A stretch of 64,000 nt of DNA from Arthrobacter sp. B2a2-09. GTDB taxonomy: Bacteria > Actinomycetota > Actinomycetes > Actinomycetales > Micrococcaceae. Every line of letters begins with the position of its first letter. The first letter of the stretch is position 1. Under the pieces are notes generated by a model. The model did no database searches and was not told the origin of the DNA. It saw only the letters and a list, made by a program, of their open reading frames with translations. The stretch spans positions 1-64,000 of the forward strand of contig NZ_JAMXIC010000011.1 in assembly GCF_027587375.1 (NCBI RefSeq), written 5' to 3'. The position numbers were made by a program, and so were the translations under genes. Shown here piece after piece: positions 50,951-58,896 of this stretch.

Positions 50951-53125
50951 ATGCGCAGCAAACTTGCTGAACGGCTCAGCGCCGCGGGCGTCCGCTTCAA
51001 GTCCCTCCCCTGGGGATCACGTTTTGCCCTCTTGTTCCTCGTGGTCATCGCCCTGGCTGCGATCTTCGCGCCGATCATCGCGCCACACGATCCCCTGGAA
51101 ACGTTCATTCCGGCGCAAGCTCCGGACGGCGACCACTTCTTCGGCACCGACCGCCTCGGCCGCGACGTCTTCTCCCGGCTCATTTACGGCTCACAGTCTT
51201 CGCTCATGATCGGCCTCGGCGCAGTGGCCCTTGCGATCGTCGTCGGCGCCGTGCTTGGCTCGCTCGCCGCGACGTCCAGCAAGGCCGTCAGCGAGATCAT
51301 CATGCGCCTCATGGACATCCTCATGGCGTTCCCGGGCATCGCCCTGGCAGCCGTACTCCTGGCCGCGTTCGGCAACTCGGTGCCCACCATCATCGTCGCG
51401 ATCGCCATCATCTACACCCCCCAGCTTGCCCGCGTGGTCCGCGCCAATGTGCTCTCCCAATACGGTGAAGACTACGTCCGCGCCGAACGCGTGATGGGTG
51501 CCGGCCGCGCCTACATCCTGCTCAAGCACATCGTCCGCAACACCGCGGCCCCGGTGCTGGTTTTCGCCACGGTCATGGTGGCCGACGCCATCATCCTCGA
51601 AGCCTCCCTGTCCTTCCTCGGCGCCGGTGTCCAGGATCCTGCGCCGTCGTGGGGCAACGTGATCTCCTACGGCCGCAACCTGGTCCTCTCCGGCGGCTGG
51701 TGGGCAACCACCTTCGCCGGCCTCACCATCCTGCTCACCGTCCTTGCGCTGAACATCCTCGCCGAGGGCCTCACCGACGCCATGGTGAACCCGAAACTGC
51801 GGAAGGCACCGGTCGTGAAGGACGACGACGGTGCTGCCGCTGCCTTTGCGGGCGCGGCGGTGGCCGGTGCCGCCGTCGATACCGAGATCGCGACGTCGGT
51901 AGCCCAGTCTTCCGTGGTGGAACAGCACGAGCTCGACGGCGTTCGCCCCGCCAACGGCGATCCGCTCTCGGAAGAGGACTACGCGGCGTCGGTCCTGAAC
52001 GATACTCGTGTCCTGAACAATCCGAGGCTCGCAGTAGAGAATCCGCATGCACTGCTGGACCCCATGTCGGCGCTGAATCGGGAACTCGAGCTCCTCGCAT
52101 CCATTGAGGCGAAGCGCACGGACCGGCTTCCCCAGGTCCCCGCCGGCTCCCGGAACGTGCTGGAGGTCAAGAACCTTTCCATCCGCTTCCCCGGCCGCTT
52201 CGGCGAAACCGCCATCGTGGACAACGTCTCGTTCACCGTCCGCGAAGGGGAAACCATGGGCCTGGTGGGCGAATCCGGTTGCGGTAAGTCCATCACGTCC
52301 CTCGCGATCATGGGCCTCCTGCCGAAGACCGCCGAGATCACCGGGTCCATCACCTTCGATGGCAAGGAACTCCTGGATTCCGGCTCGAAGCACAGCAACG
52401 CCAAGGCCTACCAAGGCCTGCGCGGCGAACAGATCGCCATGGTCTACCAGGATGCGCTGAGTTCGCTCAACCCGTCCATGAAGATCAAGGAGCAAATGAC
52501 CCAGCTGACCAGGCGCGGCGGCCGCAAGACCCCCGCCGAGCTGCTGGAAATGGTGAAGCTAGATCCCGTCCGCACGCTCGCCAGCTACCCGCACGAGCTC
52601 TCCGGCGGCCAGCGCCAACGCGTACTGATCGCCATGGCGCTCTCCCGCTCGCCGAAGATCGTGGTGGCAGACGAACCCACCACAGCCCTGGACGTCACGG
52701 TCCAAAAGCAGGTAGTGGATCTGCTCAACGAACTGCGTGAACAGCTCGGCTTCGCGATGGTCTTCGTCAGCCACGATCTCGCCCTGGTTGCCTCCCTGGC
52801 CCACCGCATCACCGTCATGTATGCCGGCCAGGTGGTGGAATCCGCACAGGCTTCGGAGCTACTGCAGAACCCGCGGCACGAATACACACGCGGTTTGTTG
52901 GGCGCAGTCCTTTCGATTGAGGCCGACGCCGTCCGCCTCCACCAGATCCCCGGCACCGTCCCGTCGCCGCGCGATTTCGCCCCGGGCGACCGCTTTGCGG
53001 CCCGCTCGTTGCGGCCCGACGCAGACCCGGACCAGCAACTGGTCCTCGCAGTTGTTGAACCCGCCGGCGGCGGAGCGGACAGGGACCACTACTGGGCAAG
53101 CCACCTGAAGGAGGACGCGAAGTGA
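50951..53125 (+). CDS. siaG: ABC permease-ATPase fusion SiaG, 724 aa
   Basis: Residues 1-280 are a DppC-type permease (LPWGSRFALLFLVVIALAAIFAPIIAPHDP, FFGTDRLGRDVFSRLIYG, EAA loop YGEDYVRAERVMGAGRAYILLKHIVRN). A linker of about 110 residues, Ala-rich then acidic, leads to a full ATPase from about residue 398: Walker A GESGCGKS (about 440), signature LSGGQRQRV, Walker B VVADEPTTALD and a H-loop VSHDLALVA. The domains are ordinarily separate genes. The same fusion is known in the SatC/SiaG sialic acid systems. Its stop overlaps the start of siaI by four bases. Confidence 0.9.
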   Translation: MRSKLAERLSAAGVRFKSLPWGSRFALLFLVVIALAAIFAPIIAPHDPLETFIPAQAPDGDHFFGTDRLGRDVFSRLIYGSQSSLMIGLGAVALAIVVGAVLGSLAATSSKAVSEIIMRLMDILMAFPGIALAAVLLAAFGNSVPTIIVAIAIIYTPQLARVVRANVLSQYGEDYVRAERVMGAGRAYILLKHIVRNTAAPVLVFATVMVADAIILEASLSFLGAGVQDPAPSWGNVISYGRNLVLSGGWWATTFAGLTILLTVLALNILAEGLTDAMVNPKLRKAPVVKDDDGAAAAFAGAAVAGAAVDTEIATSVAQSSVVEQHELDGVRPANGDPLSEEDYAASVLNDTRVLNNPRLAVENPHALLDPMSALNRELELLASIEAKRTDRLPQVPAGSRNVLEVKNLSIRFPGRFGETAIVDNVSFTVREGETMGLVGESGCGKSITSLAIMGLLPKTAEITGSITFDGKELLDSGSKHSNAKAYQGLRGEQIAMVYQDALSSLNPSMKIKEQMTQLTRRGGRKTPAELLEMVKLDPVRTLASYPHELSGGQRQRVLIAMALSRSPKIVVADEPTTALDVTVQKQVVDLLNELREQLGFAMVFVSHDLALVASLAHRITVMYAGQVVESAQASELLQNPRHEYTRGLLGAVLSIEADAVRLHQIPGTVPSPRDFAPGDRFAARSLRPDADPDQQLVLAVVEPAGGGADRDHYWASHLKEDAK

Positions 53126-53928
53126 GTGTTTCAACCGGCAAGCCGGTCATCGAGCTCAAAGACGTCAAGGTCCACCACCCGGCCCGCACGGGCGGCCTCT
53201 TCCGGCCCAACATCGTCAAAGCCGTCAACGGGGTGGACTTCAGCATCAGCCGCGGCGAAACGGTCGGCATTGTCGGCGAGTCCGGCTGCGGCAAGTCCAC
53301 GCTCGCTTCAGTGCTCGTGGGACTCCAGGCCCCGACGTCGGGCCAGGTGCTCTTCCACGGCAAGCCGGCCATCAAACGCAGCGCCCGGATGCGCAAGGAA
53401 TTCGGGCGTGCCGTATCCGTGGTCTTCCAGGACCCGGCCACGGCACTCAATCCGCGCATGACCATCCAGGACATCCTCACCGATCCCCTGCAGGTTCACG
53501 GCATCGGCAACGCCGCGTCGCGCTCGGACAAGGTCAAGGAACTGCTGGCCCTCGTGGGCTTGCCGCAATCGGCGGCCGAGGTCACGCCGTCGCAAGTTTC
53601 CGGCGGCCAGCGCCAGCGCGTGGCGATCGCCCGTGCCCTCGCCTTGGACCCGGACATCATCGTGGCGGACGAGCCGACGTCGGCCCTCGACGTTTCCGTC
53701 CGCGCCCAAGTCCTGAACCTGCTGTCCGACCTGAAAACCCAGCTGAACCTCGGCATGGTGTTCATTTCGCACGACATCCAGACCGTCCGCTACGTCTCCG
53801 ACCGCATCTGCGTCATGTACTTCGGACAGATCGTCGAGGAAGGCCCGGCCGCCCAGGTCTTCGACAACCCGAGCAACGACTACACCAAGAAGCTGCTCGG
53901 CGCCGCGCCCAGCCTGCTCCACACCTAG
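53122..53928 (+). CDS. siaI: ABC transporter ATP-binding protein SiaI, 268 aa
   Basis: Second ATPase of the importer (DppF/OppF class). Walker A GESGCGKST at about residues 51-59, Q-loop VVFQDPATALNPRM, signature VSGGQRQRVAIARAL, Walker B IIVADEPTSALD and H-loop FISHDIQTVRYV are intact. The C-terminus IVEEGPAAQVFDNPSNDYTKKLLGAAPSL matches the oligopeptide ATPase tail. The GTG start overlaps the SiaG stop (GTGA), so the two are translated together and probably form the ATPase pair. Confidence 0.92.
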   Translation: MSVSTGKPVIELKDVKVHHPARTGGLFRPNIVKAVNGVDFSISRGETVGIVGESGCGKSTLASVLVGLQAPTSGQVLFHGKPAIKRSARMRKEFGRAVSVVFQDPATALNPRMTIQDILTDPLQVHGIGNAASRSDKVKELLALVGLPQSAAEVTPSQVSGGQRQRVAIARALALDPDIIVADEPTSALDVSVRAQVLNLLSDLKTQLNLGMVFISHDIQTVRYVSDRICVMYFGQIVEEGPAAQVFDNPSNDYTKKLLGAAPSLLHT

Positions 53929-53977
53929 TTTTCCCATCCAGATCCAAACAAATCAGTTCCAAACAATGGAGATTTCT

Positions 53978-54895
53978 GTGTCTACTCAGTTCCAGGGCGT
54001 CATTCCCCCGGTCATCACCCCCCGCCACGCAGACGGCCGCGTTGACACCGCGTCCCTGAAGAACGTCACCAAGCACCTGCTCGACGGCGGCGTGTCCGGC
54101 CTCTTCGTGTTGGGCTCCTCGGGCGAGGTCCCCTACATGACCAACGAAGAGCGCGAACTCGTCGTCTCCACGATCGCCGACGCAAACGCCGGCGCGGTGC
54201 CACTGATCGTGGGCGCCAACGAACAAACCACCAACCGCGTCATCGAAGAAGCACGCAAGGTTGTGGACCTCGGCGCCGACGCAATCGTGGTCACCTCCAT
54301 GTACTACGCCATCGGCAACGCCCAGGAGACCGAAACCCACTTCCGCAGCATCCACGCTGCAGTGGACAAGCCGATCTTCGCCTACGACGTCCCCGTCCGC
54401 ACCCACTTCAAACTGCCCACCGAGCTCCTGGTCCGTCTCGGCCGCGACGGTGTGATTGCAGGCGTCAAGGACTCATCCGGCGACGACGTCTCCTTCCGCC
54501 AACTCATCCTCGCAGCCAAGGACATCCCCAACTTCGACATCTTCACGGGCCACGAAATAGTTGTGGACGGCGCCCTCCTCGCCGGAGCCCAAGGCGTGGT
54601 CCCCGGCCTCGGCAACGTCGACCCTGCCGGTTACCGCCGCCTGTTCGACGCCACCCAGGACGGAGACTGGACCGCAGCCGCCGCCGAGCAAGACCGCCTG
54701 GCCGACCTCTTCGACATCGTCTACACCCCCAACGGCCGAGTCTCCGGCGGCGCAGCAGGACTCGGCGCCTTCAAGACCGCCCTCCAAATCATGGGCATCA
54801 TCGAATCCAACACCATGAGCGCCCCAATGCTCTCCCTCAACGCCGAAGAAACCTCAGCAATCCGCACGATCCTCGAGCGCAACGGCCTGGTTTAG
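53978..54895 (+). CDS. nanA: N-acetylneuraminate lyase (DapA/NanA family), 305 aa
   Basis: Class I aldolase that splits N-acetylneuraminate into pyruvate and N-acetylmannosamine. The Schiff-base lysine is Lys164 in AGVKDSSGDD, the catalytic Tyr is Tyr136 in FAYDVPV, and the carboxylate loop is GSSGE at 46-50. The family also includes dihydrodipicolinate synthase and other aldolases; the context with nanK, nanE and the Sia transporter makes the lyase role likely. The GTG giving MSTQFQGVIPP, with tggaga upstream, is preferred over an ATG four codons earlier. Confidence 0.85.
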   Translation: MSTQFQGVIPPVITPRHADGRVDTASLKNVTKHLLDGGVSGLFVLGSSGEVPYMTNEERELVVSTIADANAGAVPLIVGANEQTTNRVIEEARKVVDLGADAIVVTSMYYAIGNAQETETHFRSIHAAVDKPIFAYDVPVRTHFKLPTELLVRLGRDGVIAGVKDSSGDDVSFRQLILAAKDIPNFDIFTGHEIVVDGALLAGAQGVVPGLGNVDPAGYRRLFDATQDGDWTAAAAEQDRLADLFDIVYTPNGRVSGGAAGLGAFKTALQIMGIIESNTMSAPMLSLNAEETSAIRTILERNGLV

Positions 54896-55560
54896 TCCGC
54901 TATTGTCCGGCTCGCTTACCTCAGCTTGTTGCCGTGACTTGAGCTGTTGCCGTCACTCACCTCAGATTGTTGACGTGGTCGGGTCGTGCCGCAGGACCAG
55001 TTTTGCCGTCCCTTAGACACCTCCCGACGCTGCATTCCCGTCGCTGAGCGACGTCCATGCAGCTTTGGTCGGCGATACGGGACTACACAAAACCGTCCCT
55101 CCGACACTCGGGCGAATGCGGAACCTTCGTGGTGGGGCCGGGATCCGTACGGTGCCGCCGTCACTCGTTTTACGCCGGAACCGTCCCTCCGGCACTCGGG
55201 CGATCGGGTCACCTATCGCTTCGGGGACGTCGGCATCAGTCGGCGCGGCGGTCGGTCGGTGGGCCGACGGTGGGCCGACGGTTCGCAGCGTCAGGTGAGC
55301 CGACAGCGCAAAGCGTGGGCGCATTGTTTCGTGTAGGCGCGCATCGCCGACCAGAGTTCTGCGGAGGTCGCCCAGCGACCTTAGCGGAACGTCGGGAGGT
55401 GTCTAAGCGCCGGCGAAATGATGGGTCCGCGCTGACCCAGCCACAACTAACCTGAGCAGAGACGAATCGAAGCTCAGGCACCGCCGAAACCAGAACTCAC
55501 CTGACCGAGACCAACCGCAGCAACAATGAACCCAGCAATCGAACGATCCGGAGGACAAAC
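54896..55560. other. 665-bp gap between nanA and nanK
   Basis: No convincing gene. Most of it is a 396-bp element with terminal inverted repeats (see next entry). The left flank (54896-55011) and the right flank (55408-55548) show nothing I can name; ggagga at 55550 is the nanK ribosome site. Confidence 0.8.
55012..55407. mobile_element. MITE-like element with terminal inverted repeats
   Basis: The ends cttagacacctcccgacg and cgtcgggaggtgtctaag are exact 18-bp inverted repeats. Similarity continues inward for about 80 bp on each side (for instance gtcgctgagcgacgtcc against gtcgctgggcgacctcc, and ggtcggcgatacg against ggtcggcgatgcg). The centre has a direct repeat (aaccgtccctccg-cactcgggcg at 55091 and 55179) and a tandem tgggccgacgg (55260, 55271). 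There is no transposase. No clear target duplication is visible. I read it as a non-autonomous inserted element. Confidence 0.75.
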
Positions 55561-56538
55561 ATGATGTACGTGGTCGGGGTTGATCTTGGTGGGACGAAGA
55601 CTGCCGCGGGGGTTGTGGGGGCCGATGGGGAGGTGTTGTTTTCGGAGCAGATTCCTACGCTGAATCGGGGCGGGGGCGACGCTATTTTGAGGGCGACTGC
55701 GGCGCTCGTGGGGCGGCTCATGCGGCGTGCGGCGGGTGAGGGAATCGACGTCGGGCGTGTTGGCGTGGGTTCGGCCGGAGTCATCGATGCCGTGAATGGT
55801 GAGGTCGTTTCGGCGACTGACGCGATTCTGGGGTGGGCCGGGACCAGGTTGACGGGGGGTTTGGCGCAACTCCTTGGCTTGCCTCGGGGTTCGGTCCGTG
55901 CGGTCAACGATGTGCATGCCCATGCTCTTGGTGAGGCGTGGCGTGGTGCGGCTGCGGGGTCTTCGAGTTCGCTCATGGTGGCTTTCGGAACGGGTGTGGG
56001 CGGCAGCTTTGTGCTGGACGGCTCTCCTGTTTTGGGGCATCACTTTGTGGGTGGGCATGTGGGACATTTTGCTTCGCCGTACGCCTATCACGAGGGCAAA
56101 GCGCTCCCGTGCGTGTGCCGCGGCTCGGGCCACGTCGAGGCGATCGCTTCCGGCCCGGCCATCCACGAATCATTCCTCCGTTTCGGCGGCTCCCCCGAGG
56201 TCCCTGATACGCGTGCCGTGTTTGCGCTGGCCCAGCTTTCGCTGGCGCGTGCCGCCTCGATTGAGAATGCTGCCGCCAACCATGCTGCCGCCATCAAAGC
56301 CATCGGTGCGGGCGCGGGCGCCGCCGGGCAGGCGATCGGCGGACTCGTCAACATCCTCGATCCGGAGACAGTAGTGGTTTCCGGGGGCTTGGCAGATGCG
56401 GGAGGTTTCTGGTGGAAACCCATGGAACGCGCCCTGCGCAAAGAGCTGATGGGCCCGCTTGCTGACATTCCCGTGCTTCGCGCGGCGCTAGGCAATACCG
56501 CAGCCATTGTGGGCGCTGCCAAGCTCGTCTTGACCTGA
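55561..56538 (+). CDS. nanK: N-acetylmannosamine kinase NanK, ROK family, 325 aa
   Basis: Phosphorylates N-acetylmannosamine. The ROK phosphate motif VVGVDLGGTKTAAGVV is at residues 4-19, the catalytic Asp is in AVNDVHAHALGEAWRG (about 119-134), and the GTGVGGSFVLDG loop follows. The zinc region reads GHVGHF...CVCRGSGHVEAIASG: two Cys remain but the usual third Cys (GC-x-E) is His. ggagga precedes the tandem ATGATG start. The first 540 nt use GGG and T-ending codons far more than the rest of the gene. ROK glucokinases are an alternative, but nanA/nanE context favours NanK. Confidence 0.82.
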   Translation: MMYVVGVDLGGTKTAAGVVGADGEVLFSEQIPTLNRGGGDAILRATAALVGRLMRRAAGEGIDVGRVGVGSAGVIDAVNGEVVSATDAILGWAGTRLTGGLAQLLGLPRGSVRAVNDVHAHALGEAWRGAAAGSSSSLMVAFGTGVGGSFVLDGSPVLGHHFVGGHVGHFASPYAYHEGKALPCVCRGSGHVEAIASGPAIHESFLRFGGSPEVPDTRAVFALAQLSLARAASIENAAANHAAAIKAIGAGAGAAGQAIGGLVNILDPETVVVSGGLADAGGFWWKPMERALRKELMGPLADIPVLRAALGNTAAIVGAAKLVLT

Positions 56539-56576
56539 CACTCAAACACCCGAACACCCTCGCAAGGAGACACCCC

Positions 56577-57263
56577 ATGATCCTGACCCCCGATGGCCTC
56601 GAAGCCCTCCGCTCGCAGTTGATTGTCTCCTGCCAGGCCTACCCGGGCGAGCCCATGCGCGATCCCCGGACTACCGGCCAGGTGGCGGCGTCGGCGGTTA
56701 TCGGCGGTGCCGCGGCAGTCCGGGTCCAGGGCATCTCGGACGTCCAGTTCACCCGCGCGGCTGTGGAGGTTCCGGTGATCGGGCTCTGGAAGGACGGGCA
56801 CGACGGCGTTTTCATCACCCCGACACTCCGGCATGCCCTCGCCGTCGCGAATGCCGGCGCCCACGTCGTGGCGATTGACGGCACGCGACGCGCCCGTCCC
56901 GACGGTTTGACCCTCAAGCAAACCGTTGATGGAATCCACGCCGAATCGCATGCCTTGGTCATGGCTGACTGCGGTTCCTACGCTGATGCGGTGGCCGCCG
57001 TCGAAGCGGGCGCTGACCTGATCGGTACTACTCTGGCCGGGTACACCGGGGAGCGTCCCAAGACGGACGGTCCCGATCTTGGGCTTCTCGCGGAGATCGC
57101 CGGCGCCGGGCTAGGCAGGCCGCTCATCGCCGAGGGCCGCATCCATACCCCCGCGCAAGCCCTCCAGGCCCTCGACGCCGGTGCGTTCGCCGTCGTCGTC
57201 GGTACCGCCATCACGCATCCGGCCAGCATCACAGGCTGGTTCAAGGGCGCAATGGACGCCTAG
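56577..57263 (+). CDS. nanE: N-acetylmannosamine-6-phosphate 2-epimerase NanE, 228 aa
   Basis: Converts ManNAc-6-phosphate to GlcNAc-6-phosphate, the last dedicated step before amino sugar breakdown. A TIM barrel with the family marks LIVSCQAYPGEPMRD at the start, GAAAVRVQG, VPVIGLWKDGHDGVFITPT with the catalytic Lys at about residue 72, VAIDGTRRARPDG, ADLIGTTLAGYT and a final phosphate loop FAVVVGTAITHP. aaggagac lies before the ATG. It follows nanK by 38 nt. GlcNAc-6-P deacetylase and deaminase genes are not in the window. Confidence 0.94.
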   Translation: MILTPDGLEALRSQLIVSCQAYPGEPMRDPRTTGQVAASAVIGGAAAVRVQGISDVQFTRAAVEVPVIGLWKDGHDGVFITPTLRHALAVANAGAHVVAIDGTRRARPDGLTLKQTVDGIHAESHALVMADCGSYADAVAAVEAGADLIGTTLAGYTGERPKTDGPDLGLLAEIAGAGLGRPLIAEGRIHTPAQALQALDAGAFAVVVGTAITHPASITGWFKGAMDA

Positions 57264-57295
57264 AAGCCTCCGGCCGTCCCGACCCTGCATGATTT

Positions 57296-57375
57296 TGCTG
57301 GATCATTCGGATCCCACCAAAAAAGATCCGCGCAAATACAGGCCCCGCGGTTCCGCGCCGAGGAATGATCCAGCA
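57296..57375. repeat. Palindromic repeat after nanE
   Basis: tgctggatcatt and aatgatccagca are exact 12-bp inverted repeats, with a GC-rich middle of 56 nt that carries a second short symmetric part (gatccgcg / gcgccgag, imperfect). Partial similarity extends outward (tgcat on both sides). Likely an intergenic repeat and possible transcript end for the nan operon. Confidence 0.8.
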
Positions 57376-57429
57376 GAATGCATCGTCGGGTCCCTGATCC
57401 CAGCCTGTGTCCGGGCGTAGGCTTCTCCC

Positions 57430-58890
57430 ATGGCTGAGGAGAATATCCGGGAATTCGATGTCATCGTGATCGGCGCTGGTGCCGTGGGTGAAAACGTTGC
57501 AGACCGAGTGGTCCGGGGCGGCCTTACCGCGGCCATTGTTGAAGCCGAGCTCGTCGGAGGGGAATGCTCCTACTGGGCCTGCATACCGTCCAAAGCGCTC
57601 CTTCGCCCAGGAACTGCCTTGCACACAGCACAATCAGTGCCCGGAGCATCGGACTCCGTCACGAAGGTCCTGGATGCCGCGCCCGTCCTGAAGTATCGCG
57701 ACTACTTCACCAACAAATGGCAGGACGACGGCGCGGTGAAGTGGCTCGTGGACACGGGCATCGAACTCATCAGGGGCAGAGCACGCATCACGGGCCCCCG
57801 CGAAGTCCAAGTGGATGGCAAGGACGGCAACAGCTACTCGCTCAAGGCCCATCACGCCGTCGTTGTGGCAACCGGATCCACACCACTCATCCCGAAAATC
57901 GACGGCTTGCGCAACGTCCCCTACTGGACAACCCGCGGCGCCACCTCTGCGCGGCACATCCCCGAACGGTTCACGGTGCTGGGCGGCGGAGTTGCCGGCG
58001 TCGAACTTGCCCAGGCTTTCGCCCGCCTGGGCTCGTCGGTTTCGCTGGTTGCGCGCGGCCGGCTGCTCAGCACGTTCCCCGAGGAAGCCGCCAAGCTAGT
58101 TGCGGCGGGGCTCCGGGCGGACGGCGTCGATCTCCACCTTGGGACAGACACCACGCGCGTCGAACACAACACGGACGATGCCTTCAGCGTCACCCTTGGC
58201 GACGGGACAGTCTTGAACTCTGACGAGTTGCTGGTGGCGACAGGTCGGCGGCCGGCCCTTGATAATTTGGGACTCGAGAACGTAGGGCTCGACGCCGAAG
58301 AGGGCAAGCCTTTGCGCCTCACCACGGACTCAAGCGGCTTGGTTGAGGGCGCCGCCAGCGACGGCACCAGCGGGCTGTGGCTCTACGCGGCCGGCGATGC
58401 AGCGGGAGCCGCCCTCCTCACGCACCAGGGCAAGTACGAGGCGCGGGCAACCGGCGATGCCATCGTTGCCCGCGCCAAGGGAACCCTCCACGGCGCCCCG
58501 AAGCCCTGGAGCGCCCTCGCAAAAACGGCCGACGAATATGCGATCCCCAGCGTGGTCTTCACGGATCCGGAAGTGGCATCCGTGGGCCCTAGCCTCAAGC
58601 AGGCGCTGCAAAAGGGCATCAACGCAAGCTCGGTGGAACTCCCCATCAACGTGTCTGGTTCCCAGCTGCACTCGGAAAATTACGAAGGCTGGGCACAACT
58701 GGTGGTGGACGAGGACCGGAAGGTGGTGGTGGGCGCGACGTTCGCCGGGCCTGGAGTAGCCGAGCTTTTGCATGGCGCGACCATCGCGATCGTGGGCGAA
58801 GTTCCCTTGGATCGGCTGTGGCATGCTGTGCCGTCGTTCCCGACCATCAGCGAGGTGTGGCTGCGCCTATTGGAGAAGTACGGATTGTGA
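57430..58890 (+). CDS. Dihydrolipoyl dehydrogenase-like flavoprotein, 486 aa
   Basis: Class I pyridine nucleotide-disulfide oxidoreductase (family of lipoamide dehydrogenase, mercuric and glutathione reductase). FAD motif VIVIGAGAVGENVADRVV at residues 11-28; redox pair in GGECSYWACIPSKALL at about 43-58 (Cys-x4-Cys, with GEC in place of the usual GTC and WAC for GC); NAD motif VLGGGVAGVELAQAFARLG; ATG repeat VATGRRPALDNL; and C-terminal HAVPSFPTISEVWLRLLE carrying the catalytic His. The substrate is not evident. The serine hydrolase gene follows after 6 nt. Confidence 0.88.
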   Translation: MAEENIREFDVIVIGAGAVGENVADRVVRGGLTAAIVEAELVGGECSYWACIPSKALLRPGTALHTAQSVPGASDSVTKVLDAAPVLKYRDYFTNKWQDDGAVKWLVDTGIELIRGRARITGPREVQVDGKDGNSYSLKAHHAVVVATGSTPLIPKIDGLRNVPYWTTRGATSARHIPERFTVLGGGVAGVELAQAFARLGSSVSLVARGRLLSTFPEEAAKLVAAGLRADGVDLHLGTDTTRVEHNTDDAFSVTLGDGTVLNSDELLVATGRRPALDNLGLENVGLDAEEGKPLRLTTDSSGLVEGAASDGTSGLWLYAAGDAAGAALLTHQGKYEARATGDAIVARAKGTLHGAPKPWSALAKTADEYAIPSVVFTDPEVASVGPSLKQALQKGINASSVELPINVSGSQLHSENYEGWAQLVVDEDRKVVVGATFAGPGVAELLHGATIAIVGEVPLDRLWHAVPSFPTISEVWLRLLEKYGL

Positions 58891-58896
58891 GCATTC

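Noticed and set aside
51191..52495. 434-residue leftward frame opposite siaG
   Set aside because: Antisense to conserved permease and ATPase motifs.
55013..55481. Open frames inside the nanA-nanK gap
   Set aside because: Arg/Pro/Thr-rich translations on both strands of an inverted-repeat element, no ribosome sites or family likeness.
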